Origin: Actinomycetota bacterium
GTDB taxonomy: Bacteria; Actinomycetota; Actinomycetes; Actinomycetales; Dermatophilaceae
Assembly: GCA_020161815.1 (NCBI GenBank)
Contig: JAIUOP010000023.1
Span: 1 to 44,902, forward strand
DNA: 44,902 bases
Direction: 5' to 3'
The position numbers were made by a program, and so were the translations under genes. Positions 8,523 through 16,914 of this stretch are shown in pieces; within the stretch, counting starts at the first letter, position 1, and each line of letters starts with the position of its first letter. Under the pieces are notes generated by a model. The model saw nothing but the letters and a program-made list of their open reading frames with translations. It searched no databases and had not been told where the DNA came from.

Positions 8523-9482
8523 TTGGGTTCAGACAGACGTGGCAGCTGGGCGATGCGACGTGCGGCGCGAATTAAGCCGCCCCCGTTCTATTTCCCAAGA
8601 TCGCATGAGGGCCTCGTGCAACCTCTAAACATCGCCAAAGAGATCAAGCACGCAGCGTTGATCAGGCGTAGACGTCTTGGCGACCAGATGGAGTCGATGA
8701 GGATTTCTACGATCGACAAAGTGCATCCGCTCCTGCGGCGCCTCAGGGGCCCTTTCGAGTATCGGAGTGACCGATACCAAGGAGTGTTCCCGGGTCTCGT
8801 CTCGTCGGAGCCAACGGCGGGAGACCTGTCCAAGAAGGTGTTCTCGTTCTGGACTGGAGACAACGCATTGACGCCAAACCGGGAGCGGTCCCTCGCGCGT
8901 CTGAGAGAGGTGCTGGGTCTTCGCCACGTGCTCGTCACAGCGTACGACTTGGACGAATGGGTTCTTGAAGCCCATCCGCTTCACCCTGCCTATGAGTATC
9001 TGAGCCTGGTCCACCGCTCAGATTACTTGCGGGCCTACTTCGCGCATCATTACGGCGGGGGCTATGTCGACCTCAAGGCCCCGACGATGCCGTGGGTGAC
9101 GGCTTTCGAACGCATTGCTCGAGACGATGAGGCGTGGTTCGCGAGTGATCGGCTGCACAGCGTCGCGTGGGTTGCCCAGTTGGGCGGCAGCTTGGGGAGG
9201 GACCTCAGGCGGCACTACCACTTGGTTGCTGCGAACACCGCCTTCGCGGCGCGTCCGCACAGCCCGTTCACTGCCGAGTGGCTTCATGAGGTCGAGGCCC
9301 GGCTCGATCAGGGACTTGAGGCCGTTCGCCGATCCCCCGGTGGCATCCGGGGTGAAGGACCTGGCTACCCCTTTGCCTGGAATGAGTTGCTCAATGACAT
9401 TCATCACCCGCTTTGCCTGAAGTACCACGCCCACATTAGGTACGACGATGCCTACTTGCTCAGTCGTGAAGAGTACCTATGA
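8523..9482 (+). CDS. Capsule-type glycosyltransferase (Caps_synth/GT32-like)
   Basis: The product has up to 319 residues. KKVFSFWTGDN (about 104) and SDYLRAYFAHHYGGGYVDLK (about 167-186) match the core of capsular polysaccharide synthesis and GT32-type transferases, where SD-R-x-x-Y-GG-Y-D leads into a DxD. Here the last part reads VDLK, so the second Asp is missing. The start is uncertain: TTG 8523 gives the longest form, ATG 8553 has no clear ribosome site, and GTG 8616 has GAGGG 4 nt upstream. The gene follows the GT-C-like gene by 15 nt and shares its lower GC. Its stop codon lies within the following hairpin. Confidence 0.7.
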   Translation: MGSDRRGSWAMRRAARIKPPPFYFPRSHEGLVQPLNIAKEIKHAALIRRRRLGDQMESMRISTIDKVHPLLRRLRGPFEYRSDRYQGVFPGLVSSEPTAGDLSKKVFSFWTGDNALTPNRERSLARLREVLGLRHVLVTAYDLDEWVLEAHPLHPAYEYLSLVHRSDYLRAYFAHHYGGGYVDLKAPTMPWVTAFERIARDDEAWFASDRLHSVAWVAQLGGSLGRDLRRHYHLVAANTAFAARPHSPFTAEWLHEVEARLDQGLEAVRRSPGGIRGEGPGYPFAWNELLNDIHHPLCLKYHAHIRYDDAYLLSREEYL

Positions 9483-9514
9483 GCGGGCTCCGGGTCCTTT
9501 CCCGGAGCCCGCTC
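9481..9514. terminator. Bidirectional hairpin between the capsule gene and tRNA-His
   Basis: A perfect 14-bp stem (9481-9494 with 9501-9514, 6-nt loop) lies between a rightward gene and a leftward tRNA. It contains the last bases of the capsule-gene stop codon (TGA 9480-9482) and begins 4 nt after the tRNA-His CCA, so it can terminate both transcripts. Confidence 0.8.
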
Positions 9515-9517
9515 GGC

Positions 9518-9593
9518 TGGGGTGAGTGACGGGGCTCGAACCCGCGACATCCTGGACCACAACCAGGTGCTCTACCAGCTGAGCTACACCCAC
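9518..9593 (-). tRNA. tRNA-His (anticodon GTG)
   Basis: The minus strand folds into a full cloverleaf: acceptor GTGGGTG/CACTCAC with one G-T pair, D-arm TAGCTCAGCTGGTAGAGC, anticodon arm CTGGTTGTGGTCCAG with GTG, and T-loop GGTTCGAGCCC. The discriminator is C73 and a G is encoded at -1 (9594), the pair required by bacterial HisRS. CCA is encoded at 9518-9520. Confidence 0.97.
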
Positions 9594-9661
9594 CAAGGTG
9601 ACTGCACGGCATACACGATCTCAGGGATCCCACGCCCGGGCAGCGGCGACCATCGTACCTG

Positions 9662-10297
9662 CTACCCCGGGGTGCCCCCGACCACGTGCCGGGCGGCGAT
9701 CGTGCGGAGCTCGTCGGAACTGCGCCCGGGGGGCTCGGTGAAGACCGCCTCGCGGTAGTAGCGAAGCTCGGCGATCGACTCACGGATGTCGGCGAGCGCG
9801 CGATGACCGCCGGACTTCACCGGTGCCGCGAAGAAAGCGCGGGGGAACCAGCGGCGGGAGAGTTCCTTGATGGAGCTGACGTCGATGATCCGATAGTGCA
9901 GGTGGCCCTCCAGGTCGGGCATGTCCCGGGCCAGGAAGCCGCGATCCGTCGCGACGGTGTTGCCGCCGAGCGGTGCCTTGCCGGGTTCGGGCACCCACCG
10001 GCGCACGTAGGCCAGCACCTGTGCCTCGGCTTCGGCGAGGGTCACGCCGGAGGCAAGCTCGTCCATCAACCCGGACGTCGTGTGCATGTCGCGCACGAAA
10101 TCCCCCATCTGCGCCAGGGCGGCATCACTGGGCCGGATGACGACGTCGACCCCGTCGCCGAGCTGGTTCAGGTCGAAGTCGGTGACCAGGGCAGCCACCT
10201 CGACGAGGGCGTCGGTGGCGAGGGAGAGTCCGGTCATCTCGCAGTCGATCCAGACGATGCGGTCGGTCTGGGCGCGATCGGGAGGCGACGAGGACAT
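9662..10297 (-). CDS. orn: Oligoribonuclease
   Basis: The 211-residue DEDDh-type 3'-5' exonuclease degrades RNA dinucleotides, including linear products of cyclic dinucleotides, to mononucleotides in the cytosol. Asp18 and Glu20 lie in IDCEMTGL, and [11 protein letters not shown] carries the catalytic His and last Asp. Length and motifs fit Orn throughout, with a short extra C-terminal tail. The ATG at 10297 has a TAGAGT -10 box 6 nt upstream, implying a leaderless mRNA. It is divergent from prsW with only 41 nt between the starts. Confidence 0.96.
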   Translation of the reverse strand: MSSSPPDRAQTDRIVWIDCEMTGLSLATDALVEVAALVTDFDLNQLGDGVDVVIRPSDAALAQMGDFVRDMHTTSGLMDELASGVTLAEAEAQVLAYVRRWVPEPGKAPLGGNTVATDRGFLARDMPDLEGHLHYRIIDVSSIKELSRRWFPRAFFAAPVKSGGHRALADIRESIAELRYYREAVFTEPPGRSSDELRTIAARHVVGGTPG

Positions 10298-10303
10298 GCC
10301 GCA

Positions 10304-10309
10304 ACTCTA
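10304..10309 (-). promoter_or_regulatory. -10 element for leaderless orn mRNA
   Basis: TAGAGT on the minus strand is followed by TGCGGC and the orn ATG. Its -35 would fall at about 10327-10332, on top of the -10 element of the divergent prsW promoter. Confidence 0.55.
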
Positions 10310-10324
10310 GGGGTCAGCTCCCGC

Positions 10325-10330
10325 TAGGTT
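10325..10330 (+). promoter_or_regulatory. -10 element for leaderless prsW mRNA
   Basis: TAGGTT is followed by GTCTCACC and then ATG 10339. No ribosome binding site lies between. The promoter overlaps the orn promoter on the other strand. Confidence 0.5.
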
Positions 10331-10338
10331 GTCTCACC

Positions 10339-11484
10339 ATGACGACGTCCACCCCGGGGTCCCATCGGCGCCGCAGCTCGCGCACCCTCCTGCGCACGTG
10401 GGTGCTCGGCGGTGTCGCGGTCCTCGGGCTGCTCCTGGCGGCCTTGGTGATGACGGCCTACTTCCGCGCCGCCTTCGGGGTCCAAGCGGCGCTGCTCGCG
10501 CTCCTGGTCGCCCTCATCCCGCTGACGATCGTCATCCCCACCTTCCTGTGGCTGGACCGCTTCGAGTCCGAGCCGGTGCGCTACCTCATCACCGCGTTCC
10601 TCTGGGGCGCCGTGGTCGCCGCAATCGTCGCCGCGACGGTGAACACCTCGGCGGTCGCGGTGCTCCAGGCCAGTCTCTCCCGCAGTGATGCGACCCTGCT
10701 GACCGCGGTCCTGGTGGCTCCCGTGGTGGAGGAGGCCGCCAAGGGTGTCTTCGTGCTGCTCACCTGGTGGTTCGCCCGCCGGGAGTTCGACGGCCCGATC
10801 GACGGCATGGTGTATGCCGGGGTGGCGGCCGCAGGGTTCGCCTTCACCGAGAACATCCAGTACCTCGCCGAGGCCTGGACCACCGGAGGGCGCGACCTGT
10901 TCACGGCCACGTTCATCGCACGCGGCCTGATGTCCCCCTTCGCCCACCCGATGTTCACGGTTCTGACCGGCATCGGGGTTGGGGTGGCCGCCCACGCCCG
11001 GTCCCGTGGCACGAAGGTGCTCGCCCCGGTGGTCGGCTACCTGCTTGCCGTGCTGAGCCACGCCCTCTGGAACCTTGCGGCGACGACCAGTGGGGAGGGC
11101 ATGCTGGCGGTCTACCTCGTCGTCGAGATGCCGATCTTCGCCGCGTGGGTCGTCCTCGTGGTGTGGGCGCGTCGCCGCGAGGGCCGACTCATCGGCACCT
11201 TCCTCAGGCCGTATGCCGACGCCGGGTGGCTCTCTCCGGCCGAGGTGGCCATGCTCTCGTCGATGCCTCGGCGCCGCGAGGCCCGCGCCTGGGCCCGCGC
11301 GAACGGCGGGCGCGCCGGACTTGGGTCGATGCGCGCCTTCCAGGACACCGCGAGCGACCTCGCCCTGCTCCGGCGCCGGATGGTCGTGAGCTCGCCCGAT
11401 CCGGAGAACTCCCTCGACGAGAGGCGACTCCTGGAGACGCTGGTCTCGCATCGTCGGCGCTTCGTCGGGACCTCCCTGGGATGA
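10339..11484 (+). CDS. PrsW-family intramembrane metalloprotease
   Basis: The 381-residue polytopic membrane protein has the PrsW motif set: APVVEEAAK (Glu131, Glu132), FAFTEN (171-172), SPFAHP (His203) and LSHALWN (His241), which together form the metal site in the membrane. PrsW of Bacillus cleaves an anti-sigma factor. The substrate here is unknown and no anti-sigma gene is adjacent. About 100 C-terminal residues after the last helix are basic and cytosolic. The stop overlaps the next gene's start (ATGA), so it is coupled to an M20 peptidase. Confidence 0.93.
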   Translation: MTTSTPGSHRRRSSRTLLRTWVLGGVAVLGLLLAALVMTAYFRAAFGVQAALLALLVALIPLTIVIPTFLWLDRFESEPVRYLITAFLWGAVVAAIVAATVNTSAVAVLQASLSRSDATLLTAVLVAPVVEEAAKGVFVLLTWWFARREFDGPIDGMVYAGVAAAGFAFTENIQYLAEAWTTGGRDLFTATFIARGLMSPFAHPMFTVLTGIGVGVAAHARSRGTKVLAPVVGYLLAVLSHALWNLAATTSGEGMLAVYLVVEMPIFAAWVVLVVWARRREGRLIGTFLRPYADAGWLSPAEVAMLSSMPRRREARAWARANGGRAGLGSMRAFQDTASDLALLRRRMVVSSPDPENSLDERRLLETLVSHRRRFVGTSLG

Positions 11485-12710
11485 GCGCCACGCGCCAGCT
11501 CGCCCAGCGCCTGGGCCCGCAGCTGCGTCAGCTCCGGCGCAGCCTGCACGCGGAACCCGAGGTCGGCCTCCACAACCCTCGAACCCAAGCCCGCATCCTC
11601 GGTGAGCTCGAGGGGCTCGACCTGGACATCACCACCGGCACTGCGCTCAGTTCGGTGGTGGCGGTGTTGAGGGGCCGAGCCCCGTCGGCCGGCCCGCACC
11701 GCCCGGTGGTGCTGCTTCGCGCCGACACCGACGCCCTTCCGGTCACCGAGGAGACGGAGGAAGCGTGGCGATCGACCGTCGAGGGCGTCATGCACGCCTG
11801 CGGCCACGATCTCCACGTGGCCGCACTCGTGGGCGCGGCGCGCGTCCTCCACGCCCTCCGGGACGAGTTGGCCGGCGACGTCATCTTCATGTTCCAACCC
11901 GGGGAGGAAGGGCCCGGGGGTGCCGCTCTCATGGTCGAGGAAGGACTCCTGGAGGCGGCCGGGAGACCGGTCGACGCGGCATACGCCCTGCACGTCATCG
12001 CTGCCGAGGAGCCCCACGGTGTGTGGTACGGCCGGCCCGGGGCCACGATGGCCGCCGCCGACGAGGTGCTCGTCACCGTCCGAGGACGCGGAGGCCACGG
12101 ATCGGCGCCGCACCGCACGCTCGATCCCGTGCCCGTCGCCTGCGAGATCGTGCTGGCCCTGCAGACGATGGTGACGCGGCGGTTCGATGTCTTCGACCCC
12201 GTCGTCGTCACGGTCGGCCAGATCACGGCGGGGACCAGGGCGAATGTCATCGCAGACACCGCGGTGATCGAAGCGACCGTGCGGACCTTCTCCGACGCGG
12301 CGCGCGAGGCGGTGCTCGCCGACCTGCGCCGGGTGGCAGAAGGCGTGGCTGGGGCGCACGGCCTGGTGGCGACCGTCGAGACCGCGGTCGGGTATCCAGT
12401 GACGATCAACGACCCCGGTGAGTTCGACTTCGCCAAGGGTGTCCTCGTCGACCTGTTCGGTGCCGAGCGGTGGGCGGACATGGCCTTCCCCGAGGCCGGT
12501 TCGGAAGACATGTCCGTCGTTCTCCGGGAGGTGCCCGGGGCGTATCTGTACGTTTCGGCGACCCCGGTCGGGATGGACCCCGAGGCCGTCGACGACAACC
12601 ATTCGCCGCGCGCCCTCTTCGACGACGCGATCGTGCCCGACATGGCTCAGGCGCTGGCCGAGCTCGCCCTGCGCCGCTGCCTTGGCGTGGCCACAGGGAC
12701 ACGCGCCTAG
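11481..12710 (+). CDS. M20 family amidohydrolase (hippurate hydrolase-like)
   Basis: The 409-residue product has the M20D pattern: LRADTDALPV (about 79-88), HACGHDLH with the metal ligands Cys107 and His109, EEGPGG with the catalytic Glu pair at about 142-143, and SEDMSVV near the C-terminus. These enzymes cleave amide bonds of N-acyl amino acids or related compounds in the cytosol. The exact substrate cannot be read from sequence. The start ATG is chosen for its 4-nt overlap with prsW. The in-frame sequence upstream is only prsW read in another frame. The stop TAG is also the first half of the tRNA-Arg -10 element. Confidence 0.92.
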   Translation: MSATRQLAQRLGPQLRQLRRSLHAEPEVGLHNPRTQARILGELEGLDLDITTGTALSSVVAVLRGRAPSAGPHRPVVLLRADTDALPVTEETEEAWRSTVEGVMHACGHDLHVAALVGAARVLHALRDELAGDVIFMFQPGEEGPGGAALMVEEGLLEAAGRPVDAAYALHVIAAEEPHGVWYGRPGATMAAADEVLVTVRGRGGHGSAPHRTLDPVPVACEIVLALQTMVTRRFDVFDPVVVTVGQITAGTRANVIADTAVIEATVRTFSDAAREAVLADLRRVAEGVAGAHGLVATVETAVGYPVTINDPGEFDFAKGVLVDLFGAERWADMAFPEAGSEDMSVVLREVPGAYLYVSATPVGMDPEAVDDNHSPRALFDDAIVPDMAQALAELALRRCLGVATGTRA

Positions 12711-12713
12711 ACT
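12708..12713 (+). promoter_or_regulatory. -10 element for tRNA-Arg
   Basis: TAGACT ends 12 nt before the first base of tRNA-Arg, giving a short 5' leader. It shares TAG with the stop codon of the M20 peptidase gene. I see no good -35: TTGGCG at 12682 would give a 20-nt spacer. Confidence 0.45.
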
Positions 12714-12725
12714 GGTGGGCCGCCT

Positions 12726-12799
12726 GCCCCCGTAGCTCAGCTGGATAGAGCAAGAGCCTTCTAATCTCTAGGTCGTAGGTTCGAGTCCTACCGGGGGCG
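12726..12799 (+). tRNA. tRNA-Arg (anticodon TCT)
   Basis: The cloverleaf has acceptor GCCCCCG/CGGGGGC, D-stem GCTC/GAGC, anticodon loop CTTCTAA with TCT at 12760-12762, and T-arm GTAGGTTCGAGTCCTAC. The anticodon stem has a C-T mismatch at 31-39, next to the loop. CCA is not encoded. It reads the rare AGA codon. Confidence 0.96.
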
Positions 12800-12829
12800 C
12801 CGTGCCGGTCGCCCGATCAGGAGTTGCCC

Positions 12830-14692
12830 ATGAACCCCGCGCCCTCCGTGGCAGGAAGCCGCGATGAGCGCATCCGACGCGCCGGGCTGTACCGGGTGAT
12901 CTTCCCCCCGGCCGCCCGGCGCTCACTCGTCATCGCGCTCATCGGGTCGATCATCGTCTCGGGGATCGAGATGGCCTCCGTCCTGCTCCTCGTGCCCCTC
13001 ATGGAGCTGATCTCCGGGCAGGCGCAGACCCCGACCTTGACCACGGTGCGCTCGTGGCTGGGCAACCCGTCGGACAACGCCCTCGTCTACTGGCTCGCCG
13101 GACTGGTCCTGGGCGGATTCCTGCTCAAGGACGTGTTCACCATCGTCTACCGCTGGTGGATGTTCTCCTTCGTCAACCGGCAGCACGTGGCGACGAGCAC
13201 CCACATCTTCGAGTACTTCCTGCACGCCCCCTTCGAGCTGCACCAGCGGCGCAGCGTGGGCGACCTGCTCCGATCCGTCGGTGACGCGGTCACCCAGTTC
13301 TATGGGCGCACCGTGGCCGGCTACCTCAGCATCATCTCCGAGCTGGTCACGCTCGTGGCCATCCTCGGCGCGCTCCTCGTGGTCCGCCCGATGGAGACCC
13401 TCCTGCTCGCCGTCTATTTCGGCGTCGTCGGCGTCGTCCTCAGCCGGGCCATCCGTCCTCGAGCCGAGCGTGCGGGCCAGGCCCAGTTCGCCGGGGGCCT
13501 GGCGGCCTATGAAGCGCTGATCAACGGGCTCGGAGGCATCGCCGAGACCAAGATCAGGCACTCACAACCGTTCTTTCTCGAGCGTTTTCACCGGGCTGCC
13601 ACGCGCAATGCGGAAGCCAACCGCGCGCAGTCGATGTTCGGCGAACTGCCCAAGTACGTCTTCGAGATCTTCCTCGTCCTCGCCCTCGCCCTCGTGATCG
13701 TGGTGGCCCAGGCCTCGGGGTCGGTCAGCGCAGTGTTCCCCACACTTGCCCTGTTCGCGGCCGGCGCCTTCCGGGTGCTTCCCTCCCTCACCCGCTTGAC
13801 CTCCAGCGTGGCCATGGTCCGCGCCGGGGAACCCGCCCGCAAGGCCCTTCTCGACGAACTCGCCTCGGAGGCCGAGGGCCTGGACCGGCGTCGTCCGCCG
13901 CGTGCGGGTCGCGTTGCCTTCGAGGCCTCGCTCGAGGTGCGGGACCTGTGGTTCAGGTACCCCGGCGGGGAACGGGACGTGCTCAGGGGCGTGGACCTCA
14001 CGGTCACGCCCGGATCGAGTGTCGCCCTCGTCGGAGGCAGTGGTGCGGGCAAGACCACCCTGGCGAACATCCTGCTCGGCCTGCAGGAGCCGACCGCCGG
14101 CCAGGTGCTCGTCGACGGCAACGACATCGCCAACGACCTGGACCTGTGGCAGAACGGCTTGGCCTTCGTCCCTCAGGACGTCTTTCACATGAATGCCTCG
14201 CTGGCCCAGAACATCGCCTTCGACGCCGACCCGGACGGCATCGATCCGGAGCGCCTGGACCTCGCTGTCGCCCGCGCGCAGCTCACCGACCTGGTCAATG
14301 ACCTGCCCCGTGGCCTGGACACCGAGATCGGCGACCGGGGGACGCGGCTGTCCGGTGGCCAGCGGCAGCGTGTCGGCATCGCGCGCGCTCTCTACCGCGA
14401 CCCGCAGGTCCTGATCCTCGACGAGGCGACCTCGGCACTGGACAACGAGACGGAGCGACGCATCACCGAGACGGTCCACGCCCTCAAGGGCCAGGTCACC
14501 CTGATCGTGATCGCCCACCGCCTCTCGACGGTGCGGGACAGCGACGAGATCTTCTTCCTTGAAGAGGGCAGGGTGGCGGCCCGAGGAGCCTTTGCTGACT
14601 TGCTCCACGAGAGCTCATCATTCGCCCGCCTGGTTCAGCTGGGGTCCCTCTCCGCGGAGTCCCCACAGTCGAACGATCCAAAGCCGGTATGA
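12830..14692 (+). CDS. ABC exporter, fused membrane and ATPase domains (glycan/lipid flippase-like)
   Basis: The 620-residue half-transporter has six membrane segments in about residues 20-330, then an ATPase domain with Walker A GGSGAGKTT (about 401), signature LSGGQRQRVGIARAL (about 505) and Walker B LILDEATSALD (about 527). The architecture fits MsbA/PglK-type exporters that flip lipid-linked sugars. Neighbouring GT4 and GT2 genes suggest a lipid-linked oligosaccharide as cargo. ATG 12830 is preferred over TTG 12824 because AGGAG lies 6 nt before it. It begins 30 nt after tRNA-Arg without a terminator between. Confidence 0.9.
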   Translation: MNPAPSVAGSRDERIRRAGLYRVIFPPAARRSLVIALIGSIIVSGIEMASVLLLVPLMELISGQAQTPTLTTVRSWLGNPSDNALVYWLAGLVLGGFLLKDVFTIVYRWWMFSFVNRQHVATSTHIFEYFLHAPFELHQRRSVGDLLRSVGDAVTQFYGRTVAGYLSIISELVTLVAILGALLVVRPMETLLLAVYFGVVGVVLSRAIRPRAERAGQAQFAGGLAAYEALINGLGGIAETKIRHSQPFFLERFHRAATRNAEANRAQSMFGELPKYVFEIFLVLALALVIVVAQASGSVSAVFPTLALFAAGAFRVLPSLTRLTSSVAMVRAGEPARKALLDELASEAEGLDRRRPPRAGRVAFEASLEVRDLWFRYPGGERDVLRGVDLTVTPGSSVALVGGSGAGKTTLANILLGLQEPTAGQVLVDGNDIANDLDLWQNGLAFVPQDVFHMNASLAQNIAFDADPDGIDPERLDLAVARAQLTDLVNDLPRGLDTEIGDRGTRLSGGQRQRVGIARALYRDPQVLILDEATSALDNETERRITETVHALKGQVTLIVIAHRLSTVRDSDEIFFLEEGRVAARGAFADLLHESSSFARLVQLGSLSAESPQSNDPKPV

Positions 14693-14695
14693 ACC

Positions 14696-15901
14696 ATGAG
14701 CCACCGCGTAGGGATCTACACACCATCCCTGAGCCTCGGAGGAGGCGGGGAGAAACATGCGCTCGCTCTCGGTGCAGCCCTGAGCCGGAGGGCTGAAGTT
14801 ACGTTCTATTCACGATCGTCTGTCGACCTGGAGCACTGGGGCCGATATTTCCACTTGGACCTTGCCGGCTGCCGGGTCGTGCAGCTCCCCGGCCCTGACA
14901 TCCCCATGAGAGCGACACTGCGACTGGGCATGGCCAAAGAGAGGTATTGGGCAGCCCGGGATCGGCGCGACTACCTATTCCTCAAGGCCCAACGGCCAGA
15001 CGTGTTCATCAACTTTGCCTACGAATCCCTGATGCCCTCCCCGGTTTCACGAGCAGGGTATGTGTGCATGTTCCCGCCAGCCCTGACAAGGAAGGTTGGG
15101 TTGCGACAGGCATCTGAACGACTGGCGCGACACATGGGGTTGCCTTCAGGCTCAGAAGCTGTCAGGTCCTACCCGCGGATCTTCGCCAACTCCGCCTTCA
15201 CAGGTCGCTGGGTCAATCGGCTGTGGGGGAGACCCGTCGACGGATACCTGCATCCACCCTGCGACGACTTCCTCGACCATGAAGTGGAGAAGGAAAGGAG
15301 GATCCTCTCAGTGGGACGCTTCTTCCCATGGTCCAGCGAACCCCATCACCACAAGCGTCACGACGTCATGATCGAGGCCTTCCGTCACATGGACGACCTC
15401 CACAGTCAAGGCTGGGAACTTGAGCTGATTGGAACAGTTGCGCCAGTGCCCCAGCACCAAGCCTGGGTGGAACACCTTCAAGATCTGGCGGGTGGGGCGC
15501 CGGTCCGCATTCGCACGGATGTCTCCCATCGTGAGCTTCGGCTCGCTGTCGCGCAGGCGTCCCTGTATTGGCATGCAACTGGATTTGGAACCGACGCCGA
15601 GATCCATCCGGTGTCTCAGGAGCACTTTGGTATTGCGGTTGTCGAGGCCATGGGTGCCGGCGCAGTCCCGATCGTGCACGGCAGCGGCGGACCAGCTGAG
15701 ATTGTCCAGAGCGGCCGGGACGGCTACCACTGGAGCACGCCTGACCAACTCATCGAGCGAAGCCGCGCCGTAGTGCGGAATCCGCAACTCAGAGGCCAGA
15801 TCGCCCAAGCGGCTCGACGGCGCTACCTCGACTTCTCGCCCGCCGCCTTTGCGGCTGAGGCCGAGGCACTGCTGGACAGCATCCTCGAGGTTCCGGCATG
15901 A
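14696..15901 (+). CDS. Glycosyltransferase family 4 protein
   Basis: The 401-residue GT-B enzyme begins VGIYTPSLSLGGGGEKHAL, the glycine-rich N-terminal loop of GT4. The C-domain has ILSVGRFFP (about 202), a KRH segment (about 222) and EHFGIAVVEAMGAGAVPIV (about 308), with the E-x7-E nucleotide-sugar motif. No membrane segments are seen. It starts 3 nt after the ABC exporter stop and overlaps the next GT2 by ATGA. Two 60-nt lines I counted are 58% and 63% G+C against 72% in the exporter, so this gene may have been swapped in. Donor sugar unknown. Confidence 0.9.
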   Translation: MSHRVGIYTPSLSLGGGGEKHALALGAALSRRAEVTFYSRSSVDLEHWGRYFHLDLAGCRVVQLPGPDIPMRATLRLGMAKERYWAARDRRDYLFLKAQRPDVFINFAYESLMPSPVSRAGYVCMFPPALTRKVGLRQASERLARHMGLPSGSEAVRSYPRIFANSAFTGRWVNRLWGRPVDGYLHPPCDDFLDHEVEKERRILSVGRFFPWSSEPHHHKRHDVMIEAFRHMDDLHSQGWELELIGTVAPVPQHQAWVEHLQDLAGGAPVRIRTDVSHRELRLAVAQASLYWHATGFGTDAEIHPVSQEHFGIAVVEAMGAGAVPIVHGSGGPAEIVQSGRDGYHWSTPDQLIERSRAVVRNPQLRGQIAQAARRRYLDFSPAAFAAEAEALLDSILEVPA

Positions 15902-16866
15902 AGCTCCGGGAGGAAGTGGCGCAGACGGCATGGTTCGTCAAGGAGCAGGGCCGGCTCGACGTGCTGCGCAAGCGTCGCCTGGTCCGCCGAGGACTCCACC
16001 TCCCGGTCCTGCCGCGCCGCCGCCGAACTCCAGGAGAGATCTGGGCCGTGACGATGGTCCGGGACGAACTGGACGTCCTCGGCGCCACCATCGCTCACCT
16101 GTTCGCCCAGGGGGTCGACCACGTCCTGGTCTCCGACAACCTCTCGACGGACGGCACGCGCGAGCTCCTGGCCGAGCTCGCCTCGCGGAACTCCCAGCTG
16201 CACCTCGCCGTCGACGACGAGCCGGCCTACCACCAGGCGGAGAAGATGACCCGGTTGGCCGCCGCAGCGACGCGTGCCGGGGCGGACTGGATCGTCCCCT
16301 TCGACGCGGACGAGTTCTGGTTCGCGCCGGGTGGATCGCTCGCCGACCACCTGCGCACGCTGGCGCGTGAGCGCCCGGACGTCGGCATCGTCCGAGCTGC
16401 CTTCCACAACATGCTCCCGGTCGGGCCATGGCCCGGTCCGATGCGAATGGATGCCTCGCCCGTCGTGCCCGGCAAGGTGGCGATCAGGTCCCACCCGCTG
16501 GCCACGCTGAGCGTCGGCAATCACGGAGCGTCACGCGTGGGTGCCATGGCCGACGGGCTCAAGGTGGCCCACGCGGCATACCGCTCACTCGGGCAGCTGA
16601 CGCGCAAGCTGCGCCAAGGAACCGACGCCGTGATGCGCACCGACCCTCGGTCCGGGATGGCGCGACACTGGCGGGCCGGCGCGGCCCTGTCCGACGCAGA
16701 CCTGCGCGAGGTGTGGACCAGGATCACCTCCGGAGAGAGCGACGACCGGATCAACTTCCGATTCGGCGGGCCCACCGTGACAGTGGACCCATGGGCGTGG
16801 ACCCTATGGGACCCGGACCGGGTGCTCCCCGACGCGCCGGCGCATTCCATGTACGCCGACGAGTGA
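15898..16866 (+). CDS. Glycosyltransferase family 2 protein (paralogue B)
   Basis: The 322-residue GT-A protein has VRDELDVL (about 55), DNLSTDGTREL (about 80) and FDADEFWFAPGGS (about 135) with the DxD motif. Length, motif spacing and many flanking residues match the gene at 4726-5694, for example LPRRRRT before the first strand and GADWIVPFDADEFWFAP in both. It is the last gene of the exporter-GT4-GT2 operon and is translationally coupled to GT4. GC is again at the local norm, unlike the GT4 before it. Confidence 0.88.
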   Translation: MKLREEVAQTAWFVKEQGRLDVLRKRRLVRRGLHLPVLPRRRRTPGEIWAVTMVRDELDVLGATIAHLFAQGVDHVLVSDNLSTDGTRELLAELASRNSQLHLAVDDEPAYHQAEKMTRLAAAATRAGADWIVPFDADEFWFAPGGSLADHLRTLARERPDVGIVRAAFHNMLPVGPWPGPMRMDASPVVPGKVAIRSHPLATLSVGNHGASRVGAMADGLKVAHAAYRSLGQLTRKLRQGTDAVMRTDPRSGMARHWRAGAALSDADLREVWTRITSGESDDRINFRFGGPTVTVDPWAWTLWDPDRVLPDAPAHSMYADE

Positions 16867-16914
16867 GGCCACGGGGCCCGACACCGCCTCAGGGAGATTT
16901 CACCGGGCGGACAC

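Noticed and set aside
9482..9600. Phage attachment site at tRNA-His
   Set aside because: No integrase and no second copy of the tRNA 3' end was found near the low-GC segment.
10767..11480. Long N-terminal extension of the M20 peptidase
   Set aside because: The in-frame stretch is prsW read in another frame. The ATGA overlap at 11481 gives a start typical of the family.
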